A stretch of DNA of 64,000 bases from assembly GCF_001536285.1 (NCBI RefSeq), contig NZ_FAOZ01000014.1, positions 123,505 through 187,504 of the forward strand, given 5' to 3'. The translations under genes and the position numbers were made by a program. Of the stretch, positions 57,559 through 64,000 are shown one piece after another. The stretch's first letter is position 1. Each line of letters starts with the position of its first letter. Below the pieces are notes generated by a model. That model did not search any database. It was not told where the DNA came from and saw only the letters and a program-made list of their open reading frames with translations. The stretch comes from Parafrankia irregularis. Its GTDB lineage: Bacteria; Actinomycetota; Actinomycetes; Frankiales; Frankiaceae.

Positions 57559-60306
57559 ATGCGACAGCGACGGCGGCGGGTCTGGGCTCGCGATCCGGGG
57601 CATTTCGGCGCCACCTCGGCGGCTCGGGTCGCGATTGTCGCGCCCGCCGCGCTCGCACTCACCGTCGGGATCGCCGGTAGCGTGCGAATGAGTCTCTTCG
57701 CCTGGTTCGCCGTCATCGCTCTCCTTGAGTTCGTCGAGTTCGAGGGCCCGCGAACAACGCGGCTGCGTGCCTATCTCACGCTCACGGCGGCCGGCGCAGC
57801 ACTGATCGTCCTCGGGACGCTCTGCTCGCGGTCGATCCTTCTCGCGGTCACCATGACCGCAGTCGTCGCGTTCGTCGTCCTGTTCTCCGGCGTCCTCAAC
57901 CCCTATGTGGCCGTTGCCGGACGTTCCGCGTTACTCGCCTTCGTTCTGGCGGTGATGACACCGGGGCCACTGCCGGCGATACCGGAGCGACTCGCGGGGT
58001 GGGCCATCGGCGCGGTGGGTTCGATCACGGCCGTGATGCTCCTGAGGTCGCGCTGTCCGCCCGACCGGCTGCGGACGAACATCGCGGCGGTCTCCCGCGC
58101 CCTGGCCAACGGGGTGGCCTGGCCCGCAGCGGCGGAGTCGGCGGCGCAGACAGCGCGGATCTGGACGGAGCTGCGGCGGCTGCGACGCGAGTTCGCCGCC
58201 ACGGTCCATCGGCCCACGGGGCTCGGCGGGCGGGCCGCGGCGCTCGGGTACGTCTTCATCGACCTCAACTGGCTGATGCCGTTCGCCCTGCCCTGGCCGG
58301 AGCGGGACCGGACAGCAGGTGCCTGCTTCCCCGCCGAGGCCGCTGAGCTGCACGCCGCGGTGGCAGCGACGCTGCAGGCCATCTCCACCCGGATCGAGCC
58401 GGCCGAGCCGGCATCGACCGGGCCTGCCGCCGCTGCCGGTGATGACCGGCTTGGCATGGCTCGTCTGGAACGGGCCGAGCGCGCGATCCGCGCCGCGCTT
58501 CTGGCCTTCCTGCGCAGCCAGGAGCACCAGGCGCACGACGAGCAGGGTCGGCATGATCACCTGAAACACGAGAATCACGGAGAGGAGTGGCAGGCCAGGG
58601 CCCAGACGCGGGGGAGCGCAGGCTTCGGTCCGGTCAGCGCCGAGCTCGCCGCTGCCGAGGCGTTTCGGCTGCGCAGGCTCGCTCGGGGCACCCGTGACCT
58701 GGCACTTAACGTCCTGAAGGCGACCGCGTCCACCCGTGGCCTCGGCTCCTTCGAGCGACCCCGGCCCGCGAAGGCCGCCACCGGCCCCAGGCATTCGTGG
58801 CGGGAGCGCTCGTGGCGGGAACGAGGCACTGTCGCGACCGACGTCGCCGCCGGGTACGCCAACCCGCGATCGGCCTGGTTCCGCAACAGTGTGCGTCGAG
58901 CGCTCGGGCTTTCGCTGGCTGTGCTCATCGCCCAGGCCGTAGGGGTCGACCACGCCTTCTGGGTCGTGCTGGGAACGCTGTCCGTCCTGCGGACCAATGC
59001 GCTCGCGACCAACGCGGCGGCAGCGAAGGCACTCGCCGGCACCGTTCTCGGGATCGTCGTGGGCGGCCTGACCGTGGCCATCGCCACCGCCGACGGTCAC
59101 TGGGCCGCGCTGTGGGCGGTGCTGCCGATCGCGGTATTCCTCGGCAGCTACGCCCGCCGCGTGGCAGGCTTCGCGCTCGGTCAGGCCGGCTTCACGACCG
59201 CGGTCCTCCTGCTCTTCAACATCGTCGCACCCGAAGGCTGGCAGGTCGGGATTGTTCGGATCGAGGATGTTCTGATCGGTTTCGCGGTCAGCATCGCGGC
59301 AGGCGCGCTGCTGTGGCCGCGAGGCGCGGTCGCGGTGCTGCGGGCTCGGGCCGAATCCGCGTATCTGACCGCGGTGGATTTCCTTGAGACCACGGTGGCG
59401 AGGTTGCCCGGCACGCTCGGACCACGCGCGGGGCTGGAGGCCGGGGCTGGTGACGAGCTGGCCTCGGGGGCGGGCGCGTGGCATGAGGCAGGCGCCGAAC
59501 CTGGGGCAGGCACGGCGCCTGGGGTGGGTACGGCGCCTGGGGTGGGTACGGGGGCCGCGGTGGCAGCGCGGGAATCGGCCGCGGAGGTGGCGGAGGAAGC
59601 GCGCCGCGCGATCCGGTCCGGTCGTCTCCTGGACGACGCCATGCGCCATTTCCTCGACGAGGACCCTCCGGAGCGGTTCGACATCGACGCGTTGATGATG
59701 ATCGCGGCCGGTGCGCAGCGGATGCGCCGCACGGCCCAACTACTGCGGCATGGAGACGTCCGCTGGCCCCCGGACCTGCCCGACTTCGACAGCGCGTCGG
59801 CCTTCGGCGCTGCCTTCGCCACGGCGCGCGAAGCGCTCGCCCAGGATCTGGACGGTCTCTGCGACTGGTACCGCCGTTTCGCGGTGGCGCTTGGGGCCGC
59901 CTGGCGCCCACCCGACCCCGACCTCGCCCCGGGCGGCGGCGGACCGGCCGGTCTGGCGGTGCTTCATGAGGTGGAGCACCTGCCAGGCCATCCAGAAACA
60001 CTCGCCGGCATCGCGTTCGCCGCCCGGGCCAGCTACCTCGACATTCTGCGGGGAATCGAGCCCATGCTCACGGCGGCCGCCACAGCACTCGAACGAAGGT
60101 CCGACGGTGGCGCTGACGACGACGTGGATCGTCTGTGGTCCTCTGCCGAGGATGCCGCGGACAGGGATCCGTCCAGGGGTGTCGCTGGGAGTGTGGGCAA
60201 TGTGGGCAGGGTGGGACGGACTCTGGCGGAGGATCATCAGGGCCCGAAACCCCACAGGTCACGGTCTGCCTCGGTGCGCTCACGGGCCTTCATCCGGGCC
60301 TCGTAG
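57559..60306 (+). CDS. FUSC-family membrane transporter
   Basis: A protein of about 915 aa with two transmembrane blocks. The first block, about 30-175, has VAIVAPAALALTVGIAG, SILLAVTMTAVVAFVVLFSG, and the second (about 450-600) has LGLSLAVLIAQAVGVDHAFWVVLGTLSVLR, a hallmark of FUSC/aromatic-acid-exporter proteins. Long cytoplasmic helical regions follow each block; the last includes ERFDIDALMMIAAGAQRMRRTAQL. An 18-bp tandem repeat at 59514-59555 encodes Gly-Val-Gly-Thr-Ala-Pro. Substrates of this group are often toxic aromatics. The ATG at 57559 lacks a strong ribosome site. Its 3' end overlaps the next, opposite gene by 70 bp. Confidence 0.85.
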   Translation: MRQRRRRVWARDPGHFGATSAARVAIVAPAALALTVGIAGSVRMSLFAWFAVIALLEFVEFEGPRTTRLRAYLTLTAAGAALIVLGTLCSRSILLAVTMTAVVAFVVLFSGVLNPYVAVAGRSALLAFVLAVMTPGPLPAIPERLAGWAIGAVGSITAVMLLRSRCPPDRLRTNIAAVSRALANGVAWPAAAESAAQTARIWTELRRLRREFAATVHRPTGLGGRAAALGYVFIDLNWLMPFALPWPERDRTAGACFPAEAAELHAAVAATLQAISTRIEPAEPASTGPAAAAGDDRLGMARLERAERAIRAALLAFLRSQEHQAHDEQGRHDHLKHENHGEEWQARAQTRGSAGFGPVSAELAAAEAFRLRRLARGTRDLALNVLKATASTRGLGSFERPRPAKAATGPRHSWRERSWRERGTVATDVAAGYANPRSAWFRNSVRRALGLSLAVLIAQAVGVDHAFWVVLGTLSVLRTNALATNAAAAKALAGTVLGIVVGGLTVAIATADGHWAALWAVLPIAVFLGSYARRVAGFALGQAGFTTAVLLLFNIVAPEGWQVGIVRIEDVLIGFAVSIAAGALLWPRGAVAVLRARAESAYLTAVDFLETTVARLPGTLGPRAGLEAGAGDELASGAGAWHEAGAEPGAGTAPGVGTAPGVGTGAAVAARESAAEVAEEARRAIRSGRLLDDAMRHFLDEDPPERFDIDALMMIAAGAQRMRRTAQLLRHGDVRWPPDLPDFDSASAFGAAFATAREALAQDLDGLCDWYRRFAVALGAAWRPPDPDLAPGGGGPAGLAVLHEVEHLPGHPETLAGIAFAARASYLDILRGIEPMLTAAATALERRSDGGADDDVDRLWSSAEDAADRDPSRGVAGSVGNVGRVGRTLAEDHQGPKPHRSRSASVRSRAFIRAS

Positions 60307-60761
60307 ACGTGCCGGTGCCCATCGGTGAGCTGGCCACGGACCCGCTCCTCGGCGGTAACAAAAGGGCGATAGTACAGATCGTCGTATTCTTCGACGATCT
60401 GGAAGGTCCACCGGCCGTCCAGGACGTTGCGGCCGTACAGCTCGCGGCGGACCTCGCCTGCGACCTGCTCGTGCCCGGCCTCCCGCAGTGCGTCCAGCGC
60501 CTCACCGAGAATGATGTCGGCCCGCCCCGAAAGCTGGTGGAACGAGTAGAGCGCCCCCCGGGCCCGTTCCACCCACTCGAGTGCCTCACTCAGCCGCCCG
60601 GTGGCGTTGACCGTCGCCTCGTCGAGATGCGGGACGGTCCGGTCATCCGGGGCCGAGCCCGCCCCGTCGGTGACCGTGGTCAGCGGCGTGTTCACCTGGC
60701 CTGTCAGCCGGGTGACGTGATCTGGCCGACTCGAGGGTTTCTGATCATGTGTTCTGGTCAC
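60237..60761 (-). CDS. Small conserved-looking actinobacterial protein
   Basis: A 174-aa protein from the GTG at 60761, with no recognised domain. The middle, VPHLDEATVNATGRLSEALEWVERARGALYSFHQLSGRADIILGEALDALREAGHEQVA, looks helical and soluble, and FQIVEEYDDLYYRPFV is distinctive. The C-terminal DRDLWGFGP overlaps the FUSC gene. A longer in-frame start at 60794 is possible. The function is unknown. Confidence 0.65.
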   Translation of the reverse strand: MTRTHDQKPSSRPDHVTRLTGQVNTPLTTVTDGAGSAPDDRTVPHLDEATVNATGRLSEALEWVERARGALYSFHQLSGRADIILGEALDALREAGHEQVAGEVRRELYGRNVLDGRWTFQIVEEYDDLYYRPFVTAEERVRGQLTDGHRHVYEARMKARERTEADRDLWGFGP

Positions 60762-61108
60762 AGTCTCGACCTGCCCTGATCGCCGTCGACACAACCCATC
60801 GGCGGAGCCGCATGATCGCAGGGCAGGTTCCCCAGATCAGATGCTCGTCAGAGCACCAGATCAGTCCGCATCGATCCCCTCGGCGACAGCCCGACCCTCC
60901 AGCGTCGTCGGCCCATCGACTGGTGCGGCCACAACGCCGGGAGGTGATCGCGAACGGCTCGATCGAACGGGCCCTCGGCACACCCGACGCCGGAGCTGCG
61001 ATACTCGACCATGACCACCCGGCCGGCGACGGTCCGGACGGTCGTGCGGAACAGGCGCGGAACGGCCCTACGGACGATCGGGGCCAACCGGGTCGAAGCC
61101 GCAGGTCA
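60762..61108. other. Gene-free region upstream of tRNA-Ser
   Basis: About 350 bp. No protein gene is supported. It should carry the promoter of tRNA-Ser and of the divergent small protein. Confidence 0.5.
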
Positions 61109-61197
61109 GGAGGGCTCGCCTAGTGGCCGATGGCGGCGGTCTTGAAAACCGCTAAGGGGAGTGATCCTCTTCGTGGGTTCGAATCCCACGCCCTCCG
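61109..61197 (+). tRNA. tRNA-Ser (anticodon TGA)
   Basis: An 89-nt cloverleaf with a long variable arm as expected for class II serine tRNA. The acceptor GGAGGGC/GCCCTCC pairs fully, the anticodon stem GCGGT/ACCGC encloses CTTGAAA (anticodon TGA, reads UCA), and the T-arm GTGGG/CCCAC holds TTCGAAT. CCA is not encoded. It is convergent with the LysR gene. Confidence 0.97.
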
Positions 61198-61324
61198 CTC
61201 TGTGATGTCTCGGGACATCGGAGGCAGCCGAACCCACGATGCGCGGGTTCGGCTGTCGCCCGGGTCCCGCCCGGGACAGTGCGCGTGACCTCGAACCCCC
61301 GTCGAATCACCGCTGTCGAAGTGC

Positions 61325-62299
61325 TCAACCAGCCACAGGTCGCGTCACGACGTCCGGCCCCACCGCCGCCGAGCCCCCGGCGAGTGCCTGTCTCAGACAG
61401 TCACGGACGCGTCCGCGCAGCCAGCGGTGCTGGCCGTCCGCGTCGTGACGGGGATGCCATGCCTGGGACAGCAGCAGCGGTGGGAGCCGCAGGTCGAGGT
61501 CGAGCGGGACGAGGCCCAGTACGTCCAGCTGAGCCCGGCCGAGCCGGATCGGTGCGATCGAGACGAGATCGCTGTTCGCCACCAGCACCAGGGCCGCGGC
61601 GTGGGTCGGTACGGCTGCGGCGACCTCGCGACGTAGGCCGTGGGCGGCAAGCATCTCGTCCATCGGGCCGCTTAGTCTGCCCCGGCGGGAAGCGGTCACA
61701 TGCCGGGCGGCTGCCAGCCGGGCGAGTGTGACGGGTCCTGTGGTCAGTGGATGGCCGGCGCGCACCACGGCGATTGCCCGCTCCTCCCCGACGGCCTCGG
61801 TGATGATCTCTGGGGCTGTCGAGTCGATCTCGCCGATCTCCAGGTCGGCCGTGCCGTCCCGGAGCGGGTCGGACCGCATGTCCGGCTCGGGGAGGAAGCG
61901 GAGGCGGACACCGGGTGCCTCGGTTCCGAGCCGGTCGAGGAGATCGACCCCGATCGCGGTGATGAGCAGGTCGCTGCTGAGGATCGTGAACGTCCGAGTC
62001 AGCGTCGCCGGGTCGCTCGGCTGGGCCGGTGCGAAGACCGCCTGGGCGCGCAGAACCAGGTCGTGCACTTCGGCGCGCATGGCGAGTGCCCGGGGTGTCG
62101 GCACCATGCTGTGACCGGCCCGAACCAGGACGGGGTCGTCGACCGTGCGGCGGATCCGCCCGAGCGTGCGGCTCATCGCGGACTCGGTCAGGTGCAGCCG
62201 GCGGGCCGCCGCGCTGACGCTGAGCTCTTCCAGTAGTGCGTCCAGGGCAACCAGCAGGTTGAGGTCGACACCGGACAGGTCGGATTGACTCTGGTGCAC
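61325..62299 (-). CDS. LysR-family transcriptional regulator
   Basis: A 324-aa regulator. The helix-turn-helix is at about 10-70 (DLNLLVALDALLEELSVSAAARRLHLTESAMSRTLGRIR), and the substrate-binding domain begins near 95 (TRTFTILSSDLLITAIG). Like most LysR proteins it should bind its own divergent promoter and that of the O-methyltransferase gene 231 bp away, with a small-molecule effector that is not known. The ATG at 62299 begins MHQSQSDLSGVDLN. Confidence 0.93.
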   Translation of the reverse strand: MHQSQSDLSGVDLNLLVALDALLEELSVSAAARRLHLTESAMSRTLGRIRRTVDDPVLVRAGHSMVPTPRALAMRAEVHDLVLRAQAVFAPAQPSDPATLTRTFTILSSDLLITAIGVDLLDRLGTEAPGVRLRFLPEPDMRSDPLRDGTADLEIGEIDSTAPEIITEAVGEERAIAVVRAGHPLTTGPVTLARLAAARHVTASRRGRLSGPMDEMLAAHGLRREVAAAVPTHAAALVLVANSDLVSIAPIRLGRAQLDVLGLVPLDLDLRLPPLLLSQAWHPRHDADGQHRWLRGRVRDCLRQALAGGSAAVGPDVVTRPVAG

Positions 62300-62530
62300 T
62301 AATTAACTGTACAAGTTGCATTTGAAGTCAGATCGTCTTCTTTCTACAGTTGTGGTGAGCGTTCGAAGGCAGGCCCGCGGCCTTGCCCAGGCCGGCCCGC
62401 GGAGCCGCTCGGCCCACCGGCCCACCGGCCCGCGCAGATCGGTGGCTTGCGGCCCGCCCAGCTGCTTCGCGGCCTGGCTCTTCCGAGCGCGGATCCCCTG
62501 CCTGCCACCTGAAAGAGAAGGACGGTCCTC
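62300..62530. promoter_or_regulatory. LysR-OMT divergent promoter region
   Basis: 231 bp with an AT-rich core (ctaattaactgtacaagttgc) near 62297-62320, as expected for a LysR binding site and overlapping promoters. It includes an imperfect dyad tgcac-N14-gttgca. Confidence 0.6.
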
Positions 62531-63199
62531 GTGCCCTCGTCATCGCTGCTCGCCCCGCCCACCGCGAACGTCATCGACCGCCTGTTCGGTGCCTCGGAAA
62601 AGGACGACGCGGCCTTCGCTGCGTTCCGGGCGGCGCATGCCGGCTTCGTCCCGCGGGAACTGCCCGCCGCCAGGCTCGCCGAGCTCACCGGTGACATCTA
62701 CATGCCGGTGTCCCGGGAGACCGGGGTCTTCCTCTACCAACTCGTCCGTGCTGTGCGGCCCAGGCTGGTCGTCGAGTTCGGCACCTCTTTCGGGATCGCT
62801 GCGGTCCACCTGGCCGCCGCCGTCTGCGACAACGGGGCCGGACGGGTCGTCAGCACCGAACTGTCGCCGAGCAAGGTCGCCGCAGCCCGCGCCAATCTCG
62901 CCGAGGCGGGGCTGAGTGATGTGGCGGAGGTCTGGCCCGGTGACGCCCTGGAGACACTCGCCGCCCTGCCGGGCCAGGTCGACTTCCTGCTGCTGGACGG
63001 CTGGAACCACCTCTACCTGCCGGTTCTGCGCCTGATCGAGCCCGGACTGTCGACAGGAGCGGTGGTCGTCGCCGACGACACGGTGCTGTTCGCCGACGAC
63101 ACCGCGGACTATCTCGCCTACGTTCGCGACCCAGCACACGGCTACATCTCCAGCCCGCTGCCGATTGATGATGGCCTGGAGCTCTCCACCCGGCTCTGA
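62531..63199 (+). CDS. SAM-dependent O-methyltransferase
   Basis: A 222-aa class I methyltransferase. The SAM site is LVVEFGTSFGIAAVHLAAAV near residue 78, then RVVSTELSPSKVAAARANLAEAG with an acidic residue after strand 2, and VDFLLLDGWNHLYLPVLRLIEPGL (the LLLDGW motif of caffeoyl-CoA-type O-methyltransferases). GAVVVADDTVLF completes the pattern. The GTG start at 62531 has an AAGGA site. It is divergent from the LysR gene, which probably controls it. The methyl acceptor is unknown. Confidence 0.9.
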   Translation: MPSSSLLAPPTANVIDRLFGASEKDDAAFAAFRAAHAGFVPRELPAARLAELTGDIYMPVSRETGVFLYQLVRAVRPRLVVEFGTSFGIAAVHLAAAVCDNGAGRVVSTELSPSKVAAARANLAEAGLSDVAEVWPGDALETLAALPGQVDFLLLDGWNHLYLPVLRLIEPGLSTGAVVVADDTVLFADDTADYLAYVRDPAHGYISSPLPIDDGLELSTRL

Positions 63200-63857
63200 A
63201 CCGCGACGCGGTGGCTGGTCTCAGCGCCACCGGGCCACTCGCCGGCGTGCTCCCGGACTCCGCCAGGCCGTGACGGGCTCGGCTCGGCGACGGCTGCCGG
63301 TGTCGGTACAAATCAAGGTGTATGGGCGGATGGCCGCACTTCAAGTCGGTGATCTTTGGCGCTGGAGCTCGTTCTTCCGTGCTGTGCCGCCATCCATAAA
63401 CCCGGTTTCCGTTCACCCGTTGACGCTAATCCCTCGCAGGAACTCTCGTCCGCCGCGATTAACCCACCGTTCGGGGCCCGACCTGGCTGACAATAGAGCG
63501 TGAACGCCACCGATGTTCCTGCTCACTCTTTTGTCGGATTATGGTAGGATCGGCGCTTGAGATTTGTCGCCACGAACGGCTCAGCTCGGACCCTGTCGCC
63601 GGCCCGGTAATGCAGTCGCTCCAGCGTATTCTCTTATTTCACAGCGACCACTGGCAGATCGTTCGTCGCAACTACACGGGCTGCCTTGAAGTATTAGGCC
63701 AGGAATCCGGGTAGGGATGCGGCGGAGTGGCGCACCGGGAGGATGTCCAGCGTCCCGGTTCGCTGTAGCGGCTGATTGCTCTTGCTGAGTGGTATCGCCG
63801 CGTGGGGGTGGCCACCTTCCTCCGTCTGAGAAGCGGAAGCGAGCAAGGGGGTTATCG
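63200..63857. other. Gene-free region and long leader of the secreted protein
   Basis: 658 bp with no supported gene between the O-methyltransferase and the last gene. An AT-richer stretch lies at 63510-63670 (gtcggattatggtaggatcgg, attctcttatttcac), and the 150 bp before the start are GC-rich with short inverted repeats, consistent with a promoter and an untranslated leader. Confidence 0.5.
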
Positions 63858-64000
63858 ATGAAGCTCGACAAGAAGCGCGTTTGCGGAATGCTGGTTTCGG
63901 TGCCCGCGGCTGCGGTGCTGATGTTTGCTGCGCCGGCGAATGCGGCTGCTCAGGGTGGGTCGACTGGTTCCTTCGGGGGCGGTGGCGCTCAGGGTGGGTC
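63858..64000 (+). CDS. Secreted Gly-rich protein, N-terminal part (cut by window edge)
   Basis: Forty-seven complete codons are seen. MKLDKKRVCG is followed by a signal peptide (MLVSVPAAAVLMFAAPANAAA) with a likely cleavage after ANA. The mature start is AQGGSTGSFGGGGAQGGS, a Gly/Gln repeat that continues beyond the window. The ATG has an AAGGGGG site. The family cannot be told without the missing 3' part. Confidence 0.75.
   Translation, partial: MKLDKKRVCGMLVSVPAAAVLMFAAPANAAAQGGSTGSFGGGGAQGG

Overview
The window is chromosomal DNA from a high-GC actinobacterium, most probably Frankia or a close relative. This is inferred from the very GC-rich codon use, frequent GTG starts, an HspR/HAIR heat-shock circuit, a c-di-AMP riboswitch in front of each of two Rpf-type cell-wall lytic genes, an F420-type oxidoreductase, a DnaK-GrpE-DnaJ-HspR operon, and a purA - DUF3151 - fba - DedA gene order that recalls mycobacteria. 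No phage, integrase, transposase or CRISPR array was seen. Most of the content is housekeeping genes, with unusually rich intergenic structure.

Layout. 1-2.0 kb: minus-strand panC-panD-nadB (nadB is cut by the left edge), linking aspartate to pantothenate and NAD. 2.3-4.6 kb: an MMPL/RND-type transporter. 4.8-11.4 kb: minus-strand purine genes purD, purE, purB, purC and, after one unknown gene, purA. 11.5-15.3 kb: a DUF3151 gene and two secreted Rpf-like transglycosylases, each behind its own ydaO-type c-di-AMP riboswitch. 15.3-16.9 kb: a long gene-poor stretch with an AT-rich island, a polypurine tract and a palindromic repeat. 17-20.5 kb: class II fructose-bisphosphate aldolase, divergent DedA protein and a secreted CAP-domain protein. 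21.2-24.5 kb: a short-chain epimerase/dehydratase, a GNAT-like protein and a CD-NTase-fold nucleotidyltransferase. 24.6-29 kb: two bacterial PH-domain membrane proteins and a second MMPL transporter. 29.4-31.3 kb: a lipoprotein and psuG. 31.3-39 kb: clpB, hspR, dnaJ, grpE and dnaK with HAIR operators. 39.7-44.8 kb: a NERD-like membrane protein, a large HdrD-like Fe-S membrane oxidoreductase and a flavin reductase. 45 kb: tRNA-Gly. 45.2-48.4 kb: a GH65 disaccharide phosphorylase with beta-phosphoglucomutase. 48.6-53.5 kb: dcd, a cold-shock protein, a Ser/Thr kinase and a class II glutamine amidotransferase. 54.2-60.8 kb: an LLM oxidoreductase, an ABC exporter pair, a FUSC-type transporter and a small unknown protein. 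61.1-64 kb: tRNA-Ser, a LysR regulator divergent from an O-methyltransferase, and the start of a secreted Gly-rich protein.

The least expected content is between genes. One dispersed family has three copies, each exactly 50 nt, that fold as imperfect palindromes with compensatory base changes. A second palindromic family of about 68 bp has four copies at gene 3' ends, and two of them supply the stop codon of the neighbouring gene. Other structures are a helically phased array of five TGTGG motifs, clusters of DnaA-box-like sequences and several tandem repeats. No database or folding program was available: family assignments rest on motifs read by eye, and coordinates of non-coding elements are approximate.
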